Source: Desulfovibrio sp.
GTDB lineage: Bacteria; Desulfobacterota; Desulfovibrionia; Desulfovibrionales; Desulfovibrionaceae
Direction: 5' to 3'
NCBI GenBank assembly: GCA_016208105.1
Contig: JACQYS010000003.1
Location: 1 to 64,000 of the forward strand
Length of the DNA stretch: 64,000 nt
A program made the translations under genes and the position numbers. Each line of letters starts with the position of its first letter. The first letter of the stretch is position 1. Shown in pieces: positions 50,147-60,600 of this stretch. The notes beneath the pieces are model-generated. The model worked only from the letters and a program-made list of their open reading frames with translations, made no database searches and was not told the origin of the DNA.

Positions 50147-51742
50147 ATGGAACCCGTGAATTCCGGCGCCCCGTGCGCCTTGTCCAGGCACGGCGGTTCC
50201 TGGAACGCGTCCCTGGCCGTCGATCTCGCCGACAGGCCCGGCGCCTTGTCCGATCTCGCTTCCCTGGCCGGGAGGTTCGGGGTGAACATCGAGCGCCTGC
50301 TGTACGACAGGGGCACCCATCCCAATCGCGTGGAACTGGAACTCTCCTGCGAGAGTGCCGTTCTGGCCGCAAAGGTGCTGGACTCCCTGGCCACGCGCGG
50401 GCTCCTGGATCCCTTGCCCGGAAAGAGCGGAGAACCTGAACTGATCACGGATGTGGCTGGTGTGCTCAGCTTCAAGGTGGCCCTGGAGAACAGGCCCGGG
50501 GCCCTTGCGGCCTTGGCTGGTCATTTCAAGACGCTTGAAGCCAACGTCATCCACATGTCCTACGACATCTCCAAGGACCGCGAGATGGCCGAGGTCTCGG
50601 TGGCCACCAGCGGCGCCCGCCAGGTGTCGTCCTTGCTGGGGGAATTGACCAGGGCCGGCTACCACTACCATGTGCTCTGGCGCGGCGGGGACGATTCCGA
50701 CGTGGACGAGGCCCTGGGGCTTTCGGGAGTGGAGGCGTTCCTGTTCAAGCTCAGGCACGTGCTGCCTTCGGAGCGCATGAACACGCTGGAGGAGCTCTTC
50801 AGCACGTCCCAGGCGATCCGCCAGGCCCTGGCCGATTTTCGAAGCGCATCAGGAGTTTCCGGGGAGGCCCTGGCCGCATCCGAGGTTTTTTCCAATATCC
50901 TGCGGCTGGCGGCCATGGCCGTGGGAACCACCGGCGAGCGTTTCACCCTGCGCCTGACAGGGCCGGTGCGCGTGACCCTGGGGGTGAGCCTGTACATGAT
51001 CGCCTGTCCGGAGGGGGCCAACAGCTACCTTCTGTGCCACAAAGACGGGCTGGCCATGCTCGACACCAACTTCGGCGTCTATTTCGAGGACGTCATGGCC
51101 TGGCTGGCCTCCCATGGGTTCGATCCCGCGCGCATCGACACGGTGCTGGCCACGCACCCGGACGCGGACCACGCCGGCTGGACCGGACGTCTCCAAACCC
51201 GGTACGGGGCCAGGGTGCTCATGCACCCGGAGAGCGCAAGGGTCTTTGCCGAAGAGGACAGAACATTGGGCAGGGGCCCTCTCAAAGAGATCAACGGGCC
51301 GTTTACCCGCCTCGTGGTGCGGCTCTCCGATCTCGTTCCTCCCCAAAGGGTTGACGCTTTCGAACCCGCGGGAGGCAATTACGGGGGGTTCCCGGTGATC
51401 GGAAAGGTGCGTGTGGCTGATCTTGAGCTGTTGGTCTTGGAAAGCCTCGGAGGGCATTCGGCCGGACAGGTGTTCTACTTCAACCCCTATCTTGGCATCC
51501 TGTTCTCCGGCGATTACTTGCTGGACGCGGCCAGCCTGTCGCCACGGGAACGCGAAGCGCTGTCCGTGCACAAATCGCTTCTCACCAGCACCAATGCGGA
51601 TTCGACCATTTTCAGCAAGGAGATGGGGATGCTGCAGGCGCTCATGAAGAAGACCGACGCTGATCTGTCCGCCAAGGGCAAGCGGGCCATGGTCTTTCCG
51701 GGGCACGGCGATTTCTACGGGGTGGAGCAGGCCGGATGGTAG
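50147..51742 (+). CDS. Fusion of two ACT domains with a metallo-beta-lactamase-fold domain
   Basis: 531 residues; cggagg precedes the ATG. Two ACT domains (about 20-90 and 105-175; DLADRPGALSDLASLAGRFG and VALENRPGALAALAGHFKTL) are joined to a metallohydrolase domain (about 285-530). Its metal motif reads THPDADHAG, i.e. the usual HxHxDH with Asp in place of the second His. GGHSAGQVFY, GDYLL and a C-terminal GHGDFYG complete the set. ACT domains bind amino acids, which may control the hydrolase. Domain linkage is unusual; no substrate is apparent. Confidence 0.8.
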   Translation: MEPVNSGAPCALSRHGGSWNASLAVDLADRPGALSDLASLAGRFGVNIERLLYDRGTHPNRVELELSCESAVLAAKVLDSLATRGLLDPLPGKSGEPELITDVAGVLSFKVALENRPGALAALAGHFKTLEANVIHMSYDISKDREMAEVSVATSGARQVSSLLGELTRAGYHYHVLWRGGDDSDVDEALGLSGVEAFLFKLRHVLPSERMNTLEELFSTSQAIRQALADFRSASGVSGEALAASEVFSNILRLAAMAVGTTGERFTLRLTGPVRVTLGVSLYMIACPEGANSYLLCHKDGLAMLDTNFGVYFEDVMAWLASHGFDPARIDTVLATHPDADHAGWTGRLQTRYGARVLMHPESARVFAEEDRTLGRGPLKEINGPFTRLVVRLSDLVPPQRVDAFEPAGGNYGGFPVIGKVRVADLELLVLESLGGHSAGQVFYFNPYLGILFSGDYLLDAASLSPREREALSVHKSLLTSTNADSTIFSKEMGMLQALMKKTDADLSAKGKRAMVFPGHGDFYGVEQAGW

Positions 51743-51745
51743 GGG

Positions 51746-52870
51746 TCATGCATCGGGGTCACGGGCCGCGATCGCTTCGCACCTGAGCTGGCGGAGCAGT
51801 TCTCCGGATTTCTCACCCAGATCGCGTTTGTCGTCAGGCAGCTTCACCTTGCGGATGGCCCGCAGATCCCGCTTGGCCCGGCGCAGAAGGGCAAGGTCCT
51901 GGTTCTGGCTGTCCGCGGCCGCAAGCTTGAACATCCTTGTGGTGAGCCTCTTGGCTTCCATCCTCAAAAGCAGGTCCACCTTGGTGCCCGTGCGCAATCT
52001 CTCGTAATCACTCACCAGCATGTGCTCACCGGCGGCCATCATGCCAGCGTCGATGAACGATCTGGGCAAACGCAGCCGCAAACCAAGCGTTTGCGCCAAT
52101 CCCACGCCTGCCTTCTCGTGGCCGTGGTGGCTGGGCCAGACTTCACGTGGGGTGAGAGTCTTGCCCAGGTCATGGGCCAGGGCCATCCAGACGGCGAGCG
52201 GGTCCCCTGCCAGGCGGTCCATAATTTCGCAGGTGTGGCCGAACACGTCCTTGTCGTGGTGTTCAGGCGGTCCCGCAGGGACATCAATGCAGGCGAGCAA
52301 TTCTCCGAACCAGGGTGCGAGGCAGTTCGTGCGTTCCAAAAGCTCGAAGAACCGCGACGGGCATGGCGCGGCCAGGGCTTTGGACACTTCTCGGCCCACC
52401 CGCTCGGCGGCGTGATCATGGAGCAGGCCTTCCGCAGCCGCAACGCGCATCTGGGCCAGAAGTTCCGGACTGGGCGAGAAGTTCGGGAATTGGGCCGCGA
52501 ACCGGGCCGCGCGAAACACTCGCACCGGGTCGTCCTTAAGCGAAGATGGAGAGCAGGGCCTCAATACTCCGGCCTGGAGATCGGTGATGGCCGTGGGGTG
52601 CGCGTGCAGCATGCCGCCTTCGCCCAGGGCAATGGCATTGATGGTGAGATCGCGCAGAAGGAGGTCCGCCTCGAGCGAGCCGCCTCGTGGCCAAGCATAT
52701 TCGCTGCCGTCGAGGATGAACACCGGAAAGGACTTGCCCACCAGGCGGGCCGTGGGATACCGCCCTGTGAAGGCGGCTTGGTCAGCGTGGTCCACGAGGT
52801 AGTCGCGGTCGGTGACGGCCCTTCCGAGAAGGATGTCCCGCACCGCGCCGCCAACCAGATATATTTCCAT
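51746..52870 (-). CDS. cca: CCA tRNA nucleotidyltransferase with HD domain
   Basis: 374 residues from ATG 52870; a much longer frame to 53848 is antisense to birA. Motifs: IYLVGGAVRDILLG (nucleotidyltransferase), DRDYLVDH (metal-binding Asp pair), RDLTINAIAL, RVFRAARFAAQFPNF, and an HD motif in MALAHDLGKTLTPREVWPSH (phosphohydrolase). This is the E. coli-type bifunctional form that adds or repairs the 3' CCA of tRNA. The end is four bases from the end of the ACT-hydrolase gene; the start lies 15 bases from birA. Confidence 0.92.
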   Translation of the reverse strand: MEIYLVGGAVRDILLGRAVTDRDYLVDHADQAAFTGRYPTARLVGKSFPVFILDGSEYAWPRGGSLEADLLLRDLTINAIALGEGGMLHAHPTAITDLQAGVLRPCSPSSLKDDPVRVFRAARFAAQFPNFSPSPELLAQMRVAAAEGLLHDHAAERVGREVSKALAAPCPSRFFELLERTNCLAPWFGELLACIDVPAGPPEHHDKDVFGHTCEIMDRLAGDPLAVWMALAHDLGKTLTPREVWPSHHGHEKAGVGLAQTLGLRLRLPRSFIDAGMMAAGEHMLVSDYERLRTGTKVDLLLRMEAKRLTTRMFKLAAADSQNQDLALLRRAKRDLRAIRKVKLPDDKRDLGEKSGELLRQLRCEAIAARDPDA

Positions 52871-52885
52871 GGAGGTTTCCAATCC

Positions 52886-53830
52886 GTGACGCAGCTTCAA
52901 GGTCCCCGGGTGCCGGGACCAGGCGTGCTCCTTTGGGCGAAGGGGCGTGAGGAGCTGGCTGATCCTTTGACTCCCGAAATGTTGGCCGGATGTCATCCTG
53001 GCTGGAGCGAAGATGCGCGTAGACTCGGACCTTGGCAAGAGGTTTCGGTCCCGTGGTGCTCCGCCTGCGAGCAGGAGACGTGGTGGATTTCGGGCGGGAA
53101 GGCCAGAGGCAGAACCGTTGTTTGCGGACCGTGCTCGTCGAGTTTGGACGTGGCCCGTCCGTTGGCCGAAAATGGCATGATCGAACCCTGGGATTCGGTG
53201 CTTGCGGTATCCCAGTGGTCCGGGCGCGGGCAGCTGCGCCGCCAGTGGCATTCTCCCCCCGGAAATCTCTATGCGACGCTTGTTCTGCCTCCGGTGGAGC
53301 CGGACTTCGACAGCCTGTTGCCTTTGATTGTCGGATACTGCCTGGCGGGTTTTTTCCTGGGAAAGAAGGCGGAGGTCCGCATCAAATGGCCCAACGACAT
53401 CCTGGTGAGCGGGGTCAAGGTGGGCGGCGTTCTGGTGGAGGAGCGGCGCGGCGTGCTCCTGGCCGGTATCGGGATCAACCTGGCGGTTGCTCCCGCCCCA
53501 GCACTTCTGCGCGAAGAACACGCCGTGCCTGCTGGGGATTTGCGGTCCTTGGGCCTTGCGTCCACACCTTTGGGATTGTGGCTCGAACTTGTGGATTTTA
53601 TGCGAATATGTTATCAAACGAGTCTTACCCAGGGCCCACCCCGTAGCGTGACGTCTTTGATCGAGCCGCATCTGTGCTGGCTCGGCCAGGAGGTCTTGGT
53701 CCGGGAGGGTGGTGAGACCCCCTGGCCCGCGCGTGTTCTCGGGCTTGCCCCGGACGGGGCGCTCCGGGTCAGGCCAGCAGGTAAATCGGACGAGCGGCTT
53801 CTCACCTCCGGCAGCATCTGGCGGGCTTAA
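52886..53830 (+). CDS. birA: Biotin-protein ligase with a Cys-rich N-terminal region
   Basis: 314 residues from GTG 52886 (ggagg upstream). The catalytic domain has SSSLDVARPLAENG, QWSGRGQLRRQWHSPPGNLY (the biotin/ATP-binding GRGxxRR loop), IKWPNDILVSGVKVGGVLVE and AGIGINL. The N-terminal about 85 residues lack a clear BirA-type repressor HTH. They carry CxxC (WCSACE) and, 21 residues on, another CxxC (VCGPC), a possible zinc ribbon. It should biotinylate the Pyc and carboxylase carrier proteins encoded nearby. Pyc follows 37 bases on. Confidence 0.9.
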   Translation: MTQLQGPRVPGPGVLLWAKGREELADPLTPEMLAGCHPGWSEDARRLGPWQEVSVPWCSACEQETWWISGGKARGRTVVCGPCSSSLDVARPLAENGMIEPWDSVLAVSQWSGRGQLRRQWHSPPGNLYATLVLPPVEPDFDSLLPLIVGYCLAGFFLGKKAEVRIKWPNDILVSGVKVGGVLVEERRGVLLAGIGINLAVAPAPALLREEHAVPAGDLRSLGLASTPLGLWLELVDFMRICYQTSLTQGPPRSVTSLIEPHLCWLGQEVLVREGGETPWPARVLGLAPDGALRVRPAGKSDERLLTSGSIWRA

Positions 53831-53867
53831 AACCCCCCGTAAAAGCATTCAGGTTAGGTATACCCTC

Positions 53868-56800
53868 ATGGCCGTTAAGACCTTTCAGGACGTTCTCAAA
53901 GAAATTCAGGGCAAAAAGATACTCGTCGCAAACCGGGGCATAACCGCCCGGCGAGTGCTTCGTTCCATTCGTGAACGCTTCCAGGCCGTACCTGTGCTCA
54001 CCGCCACCAAGGTGGACATGACCTCCCCGTCCGTGGCCGGGGCGCACGAACTCATCCTTCTGGGCGAGGACCCCAGAGCCTATCTGGATCTGGACCTCAT
54101 CATCCGCGAGGCCAAGGCCCAGCGCATCTCCGCCATTCACCCGGGCTGGGGGTTCGCCTCCGAGGATCACGCTTTCCCCAAAAAATGCGCCGAAGCCGGG
54201 ATAGTGTTCGTCGGCCCCACCTCCGAGGCCATGAACCTTTTGGGCAACAAGGTCGCTGTTCGCAACGTGGCCAAGGAACTCGGAATCCCCGTGGTGCCCG
54301 GGTCCGAAGGCGCGGTAAGCGTTCCCGAGGCGCGCGAGATCGCAAGCCACATCACTTTCCCCATCATGCTCAAGGCCGAAGGCGGCGGTGGCGGGCGCGG
54401 CATCTACGTGGTGCACGAGCCCAAACAGCTGGAGGAGGCTTTCTCCAAGGCCTCGGCCCTGGCCCTGGCCAGCTTCGGCAATCCCCGTCTCTACGTTGAG
54501 AAGTACCTGCGCAGCGTGCGCCATATTGAGATTCAGGTCATCGCCGACAAGCACGGCAACGTGCTGGCCCTGGACGAGCGCGACTGCACCGTGCAGCGAA
54601 ACCACCAGAAGCTCGTGGAGATCACCCCGTCGCCTTGGAAAGGGATGACCACTGAGCTTCGCGAAAAGCTCAAGGACTGGTCCGAAAAGCTCATCAAGAG
54701 CGTGGGCTACTACTCGCTGGCCACGGTCGAGTTCCTGGTGGAGCCCGACGGCACTCCCTACCTGATCGAGGTGAACACCCGGCTCCAGGTGGAACACGGG
54801 ATCACCGAATGCCGCTACGGCATCGACCTGGTGGAGGAGCAGATCGCCGTGGCCTTCGGGGCCAAGCTCCGCTACACCAAGAACAACACCAAGCCCTACA
54901 ACTGGGCCTTGCAGGTGCGCATCAACTGCGAGGACCCGCGCGCCGGGTTCACCCCCAACGCCGGGCTCATCACCCGCTACATCTCTCCCGGCGGTCCCGG
55001 CGTCCGCCTGGACTCGTGCATCTCCGCGGGCTACGAATTCCCCTCCCAGTATGATTCAGCGGGCGCGCTGCTCATGACCTACGGCCGCTCCTGGGAGAAG
55101 GTGCTCGGCACCATGGACCGGGCTCTGCGCGAATACATCGTGGGCGGGGTGAAAACCACCATTCCCTTCCATCTGCAGGTGGTGAAAAACGCCCGTTTCC
55201 GTTCCGGCGACTACGACACCAACTTCATCGCCACCGCTCCCGACCTGCTCGAATACCGCGACGTGGAGCCAGAGGCCTTCCGCCTTGCCCGGCTCACGGC
55301 CGAAATTTCGGCCAAGGGCTACAACCCCCACGTGCAGCTGGGCGAATACCGCGGCCGCCAGGACAAGCGCGTCGGCCGCTTCAACCCGGCCATGCCCATC
55401 CTGGACCACAAATCCTGGAACGCCCCGTACCCGCGCGGAGACCGCCAGGCCCTTCTGGACCAGATCCGCGATTCGGGAATCGTGCACTTCGTGGACACCA
55501 CCACCCGCGACATCACCCAGTCCAACTCCGGCAACCGCTTCCGCCTGGCCGAGGACGCCCTCATAGGGCCCTACCTGGACAACTGCGGGTTCCTTTCCCT
55601 GGAGAACGGCGGCGGGGCGCACTTCCACGTGGCCATGATGGCCAACATGACCTACCCGTTCACCGAGGCCGAACAGTGGAACTGCTTCGCGCCCAAAACC
55701 TGCAAGCAACTGCTCATCCGCTCCACCAACGTGCTTGGATACAAGCCGCAGCCCAAGAACCTCATGCGCCTGACCGGCGAGATGATCTGCGAACACTACG
55801 ACATCATCCGCTGCTTCGACTTCTTGAACCACATAGAGAACATGCTCCCCTTCGCGGAGGTGGCGCTCAACTCCAAGGGCAACATCTTCCAGCCCTCCAT
55901 CTCGCTCTCGTGGGCCAAGGGCTTCGACGTGCCGCATTACATGGGCGTGCTTGAGGACATCCTGGAGATGTGCGCCAAGGTGGCCGGGGTTTCCAAGAAG
56001 AAGGTCTCCAAGATCATCATCCTCTGCCTGAAGGACATGGCGGGCATGTGTCCGCCGCGTTTCGTCTCCGCGGTGGTGAGCGCCATCCGCGCCAAGTATC
56101 CCGATCTGGTGATCGACTATCACCGCCACTACACCGACGGCCTGTTCGTTCCCGCTGTGGGCGCGGCGGCCAAGGCCGGGGCGCACATCGTGGATGTGGC
56201 CATCGGCGCGGCAGTTCGCTGGTACGGCCAGGGCGAGGTGCTCTCCCAGGCCGCCTACATCGAGGACGAACTGGGGCTCAAAACCCACCTGAACAAGGAG
56301 ATGATCCGCACCTGCGGCTTCGCGCTCAAGCAGATCATGCCCTACTACGACCGCTATACCGCTCCTTACTTCCAAGGCATCGACTACGACGTGGTGGAGC
56401 ACGGCATGCCCGGCGGGGCCACCAGCTCGAGCCAGGAAGGAGCCCTCAAACAGGGGTACATCCACCTGTTGCCCTACATGCTCAAGTTCCTGGCGGGCAC
56501 CCGGCGCATCGTGCGCTACCACGACGTGACCCCGGGCTCGCAGATAACCTGGAATACCGCGTTTCTGGCCGTTACCGGCGCATACAAGCGCGGCGGCGAA
56601 CGCGCGGTGCGCGACATGCTGGAAGTGCTCGACGCAACCAGCCAGCACCAGGACGAGTGCATCACCCAGGCCTGCAAGGCGGACCGGCTCATGCTCTATG
56701 CGGACGCCAACGACGCCTTCCGCCAGCTGCTTCTGGGCAAGTACGGCAAGCTGCCCTTGGGGTGGCCGCCGGACTGGGTCTACGAGTCCGCTTTCGGAGC

Positions 56801-57569
56801 GGAGTGGAAGACCGCCATTGAGCAGCGCACCACGGAATCTCCCCTGGCTTCGCTCAAGGACATGGACCTCTCGGCCGAGTTCGAATCCCTGGCCAAGCGT
56901 TTGCAGCGCGAACCAACAGGCGAGGAATTCGTGATGTATCTGAACCATCCTGGCGATGCGCTCAAGACCATCGAGTTCAAGACCAAGTACGGCGACCCCA
57001 ACCGCCTGCCCTTGGACGTGTGGTTCGAGGGCCTGGAGCCTGGCCAGGAAGTGTTCTTCGAGGACTCGCGCGGCAAGCCGCACACCTTCACCCTGCTCGA
57101 CATCTCCGCCCCGGACCACCAGGGCATGAGCGTGGTGCGCTACGTGTTGGACTCGGAAATCCTGTCGCATCAGGTCAAGGTGGCCGAAGCCGTGGGCGGC
57201 CAGACCGGCCAGGAAGTGGCCATGGCCGATCCCTCGAACCCCTATCACATATCGGCCCCGTGCAACGGCGACCTCTGGGTCATGCACGTGAGCCCAGGCG
57301 ACTTCTTGAAGCCCGGACAAGAGGTGTTCAACATCTCGGTGATGAAGCAGGAGAAGTCCGTTCTGTCCCAGGTGGAAGGCGTGGTGAAGCGTGTGCTGAA
57401 AAACGCCGACTACTTTGAGGACAAGAAGATGGTCCCGGTGAAAGAGGGCGAACTGCTTGTGGAACTCATGCCCGTGAGCAAGGTGTGCCCCGGTTGCAAA
57501 GAGCCCCTGGCCACCGAGGACTTCCACTATTGCCCCTGGTGCGGGCATGGAATGGAGTACACGGATTAA
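53868..57569 (+). CDS. pyc: Pyruvate carboxylase with C-terminal zinc-ribbon tail
   Basis: 1233 residues from ATG 53868. Biotin carboxylase domain (about 10-470): KILVANRGITARR, KAEGGGGGRGI, RDCTVQRNHQKLVEI, EVNTRLQVEHGI. Carboxyltransferase barrel (about 540-820): VDTTTRDITQSNSGNRFR, then IILCLKDMAGM, with the metal-binding pair in YHRHYTDG where HxHDTSG is usual. Biotinyl domain about 1120-1200 with MKQEKS (Lys near 1160). Four Cys after it (about 1207, 1210, 1222, 1225) form a CxxC-x11-CxxC ribbon. Makes oxaloacetate from pyruvate. The extra tail is not in the standard enzyme. Confidence 0.93.
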   Translation: MAVKTFQDVLKEIQGKKILVANRGITARRVLRSIRERFQAVPVLTATKVDMTSPSVAGAHELILLGEDPRAYLDLDLIIREAKAQRISAIHPGWGFASEDHAFPKKCAEAGIVFVGPTSEAMNLLGNKVAVRNVAKELGIPVVPGSEGAVSVPEAREIASHITFPIMLKAEGGGGGRGIYVVHEPKQLEEAFSKASALALASFGNPRLYVEKYLRSVRHIEIQVIADKHGNVLALDERDCTVQRNHQKLVEITPSPWKGMTTELREKLKDWSEKLIKSVGYYSLATVEFLVEPDGTPYLIEVNTRLQVEHGITECRYGIDLVEEQIAVAFGAKLRYTKNNTKPYNWALQVRINCEDPRAGFTPNAGLITRYISPGGPGVRLDSCISAGYEFPSQYDSAGALLMTYGRSWEKVLGTMDRALREYIVGGVKTTIPFHLQVVKNARFRSGDYDTNFIATAPDLLEYRDVEPEAFRLARLTAEISAKGYNPHVQLGEYRGRQDKRVGRFNPAMPILDHKSWNAPYPRGDRQALLDQIRDSGIVHFVDTTTRDITQSNSGNRFRLAEDALIGPYLDNCGFLSLENGGGAHFHVAMMANMTYPFTEAEQWNCFAPKTCKQLLIRSTNVLGYKPQPKNLMRLTGEMICEHYDIIRCFDFLNHIENMLPFAEVALNSKGNIFQPSISLSWAKGFDVPHYMGVLEDILEMCAKVAGVSKKKVSKIIILCLKDMAGMCPPRFVSAVVSAIRAKYPDLVIDYHRHYTDGLFVPAVGAAAKAGAHIVDVAIGAAVRWYGQGEVLSQAAYIEDELGLKTHLNKEMIRTCGFALKQIMPYYDRYTAPYFQGIDYDVVEHGMPGGATSSSQEGALKQGYIHLLPYMLKFLAGTRRIVRYHDVTPGSQITWNTAFLAVTGAYKRGGERAVRDMLEVLDATSQHQDECITQACKADRLMLYADANDAFRQLLLGKYGKLPLGWPPDWVYESAFGAEWKTAIEQRTTESPLASLKDMDLSAEFESLAKRLQREPTGEEFVMYLNHPGDALKTIEFKTKYGDPNRLPLDVWFEGLEPGQEVFFEDSRGKPHTFTLLDISAPDHQGMSVVRYVLDSEILSHQVKVAEAVGGQTGQEVAMADPSNPYHISAPCNGDLWVMHVSPGDFLKPGQEVFNISVMKQEKSVLSQVEGVVKRVLKNADYFEDKKMVPVKEGELLVELMPVSKVCPGCKEPLATEDFHYCPWCGHGMEYTD

Positions 57570-57670
57570 CCGGGTTTAACTTGCTCGCCGGTTCCCGCGT
57601 CTGATAGCTCGTAGATCATGAGGTTGGCGTCGCGTACGACGCTGTTTGGACATTCCTAAGGAGGACTCGA

Positions 57671-60600
57671 ATGGCTAAAGCCGCTCCTAAAGCTCCCACC
57701 AAGGAGAAAAAAGACTTGACCAAGAAGCTCATCCTCACCGGAGCCGATATCTCCGTTATCGGCGAGGAGTCCGAGCTTCTGGTGGGGGGCAAGAACTATA
57801 ACACCGCCATCATAAGCCAGGTTCCTGGCATCCGCGCTCCTCAGTTCAGGGCGGTTTCCTCCATCGCTTTCCATAAGCTTCTCGATGAGACCAAGGTCAA
57901 TGCGGCTCTCATCCGCCAGACCGTGGACCACGAATATAACCGCGTCGACTGGACCAGCGAAGAGGTCAACAAAGACCCGGAATTCCTCAAGCACTTCGTT
58001 CGCACCCTGGCGCAGGAGGTGAAAGCCACCGCTGCCGAAAAGGCCACGCTCATAAAGCTTCGGACCTTCGTGAACAACGTGGTCGAGGGTTTCGCCACCT
58101 CCCCGGAAGGCATCGACCAGCTTCGCAAGCGTAGCGTTTTGGTGCAAGTGGCCATCCTCTGCGTCGAATTGCCCGAAGAAGTAGCCGAGGCAGTTCGCAG
58201 CGCCTATCAGGACATCTGCCGCGACGCCGGACTCGAAGACGTGCCCGTGGCTGTGCGCTCCTCCGCGGCTGGAGAAGATTCCCGCAAGAAGGCCTTTGCC
58301 GGACTTCAGGACACCTACTTGAACATCGTGGGCGACGACCGCGTGGTGGAAGCCTACCAGTGGGACTGCTCCTCGGCCTACAACCTGCGTTCCATGACCT
58401 ATCGCCGCGAGGCCATCCTGGACGCGGTCTCCCTGGCCGAACGCACCGGCGACGACACGATAGCCGAACAGGCCAAGCAGGAATGGGCCATCGAGAACAC
58501 CTCGCTCTCGGTGTGCATCATGCGCATGATCAACCCCGTGATCTCGGGGACGGCCTTTTCCGCGGACACCGCCACCGGCTGCCGGGGAACCGACCGCAGG
58601 GATCTGGTCTCCATCGACTGTTCCTACGGCCTGGGCGAAGCCGTTGTGGGTGGCATGGTCACCCCGGACAAGCTCTTCGTGTTCCAGAGCGAGGACTCCC
58701 GCGAGGTGGTCATCCGCTTCATGGGCTTCAAGGACAACAAGATCATTTACGACGAGCGTGGCGGCACCAAGATCGTGCCCGTGGACGAGCTCGAGGCCTA
58801 CCGCTGGGCTTTGTCCCTGGCCCAGGCCGAGGAAGTGGCCAGGGGCGTGCGCGCCATCTCCAAGGCGTACGGCGGCATGATCATGGACACCGAGTTCTGC
58901 ATCGACCAGTCCGAACGGCTCTGGTTCGTGCAGGCCAGGCCCGAGACCCGCTGGAACGAGGAGTTCGAGCAGCACCCGGACACCATCTTCATGCGCCGCA
59001 TGGAAGTGGACAAGAATGCACTGTCCCGGGCCGAGGTGATCCTTGAAGGCAACGGCGCCTCCCGAGGCGCCGGGCAGGGCACCGTGCGCTTCCTGCGCTC
59101 GGCCTTGGAGCTCAACAAGATCAACAAGGGCGACATTCTGGCCGCTGACCGCACCGATCCGGACATGGTGCCTGGCATGCGCGTGGCCTCGGCCATTTTG
59201 GCCGACGTAGGCGGAGACACTTCGCACGCGGCCATCACCTCGCGCGAACTCGGCATCCCGGCGGTCATCGGCATCCAGCGCGCTGAACTGCTGCGCTCCC
59301 TGGACGGCCAGGAAGTCACCGTGGACGGCTCGCGCGGCGTGGCCTACCGGGGGCTGTTGCCCCTGGTCGCCGTGGGCGGCGAGATGGACCTCTCGAAACT
59401 CCCCGCCACCAAGACCAAGATCGGCCTCATCCTGGCCGACGTGGGCCAGGCCCTGTTCCTGTCCCGCCTGCGCTCGGTGCAGGACTTCGAAGTTGGCCTT
59501 CTGCGCGCCGAGTTCATGCTGGGCAACATCGGCGTGCACCCCATGGCGCTTGAAGCCTATGACCAGGGCACATTGAATCAGCTTGTCGACAAAAAGCTCC
59601 AGGAATACGACCGCCGCCTGACCAAGGTCATCAAGGAGCAGATGGCCGCGGGCTATATCACCCTGGACTTGAAGCTCAGACAATACGTCGGGCTGGTCAC
59701 CGGTCTGGCCAAGGAACTTGAAAACCTTACAGAACGCGAGGGCGCGCGCGGCACCGACGAAGTGCTGGCCATCCACCGCCGCCTGCGCGAGCTGGACAAG
59801 AAGCTCGACGAATACCTGGGCAACGCCACCAGGCGCCTGGACGTGCTCAAAACGTCCACCAGCCTGGAAGACCACGTGGCCGTCATCATGGGCTACTGGG
59901 AAGAATTAAGCGACACCGCGACCCATGCCGACGCCGTGAAGCGCCGCATGGAGGTCAAGGCCCACGTGGGCGAGCGAGCCCAGGCCGTGGCCAAGGAACC
60001 CTTCATCATCGAGACGCTGGAGAAGATCAGCCAGATGCGCGCCGAGATCGCCCGCCAGGTGGGCATCCAGCGCGACATGGAAGAGGTCCGCACCCTGCCC
60101 GGCCGCATCTCCAAGCAGCTGCGTTCGCGCGGCTACCGCACCGGCAAGGAACTCTACGTCCAGACCCTGGCCCAGAACCTGGCGCTTTTCGCCATGGCTT
60201 TCTACGGCAGGCCCATCATCTACCGCACCACTGACTTCAAATCCAACGAGTACCGCAACCTTGTCGGCGGCATGCTCTTCGAATCCTTCGAGGACAACCC
60301 GATGCTGGGTTACCGCGGCGTTTCCCGCAACATCCACGACTGGGAGATCGAGTCCTTCAAGCTCGCCCGGGGAGTGTTCGGCGGCAAGAACCTCCAGATG
60401 ATGCTGCCCTTCGTGCGCACCCTGGAGGAAGCCCGCAGCACGCGCCGCTACCTGTCTCGCGTGCACAAGATGCGCTCCGGCGAGGACGGCCTGAAGATCC
60501 ACCTCATGAGCGAAATCCCCTCCAACGCCATTCTGGCCAAGGAGTTCATCGCGGAGTTCGACGGCTTCTCCATCGGCTCCAACGACATGACCCAGATGGT

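Noticed and set aside
52022-52885. Long N-terminal extension of the birA frame
   Set aside because: Antisense to cca; GTG 52886 has a ribosome site and gives a normal ligase length.
55056-57548. 830-codon open frame on the minus strand
   Set aside because: Antisense to pyc; His/Val/Gly-rich translation typical of shadow frames in high-GC genes.
57656-59875. 739-codon open frame on the minus strand
   Set aside because: Antisense to pps; same shadow pattern and no recognisable domain.
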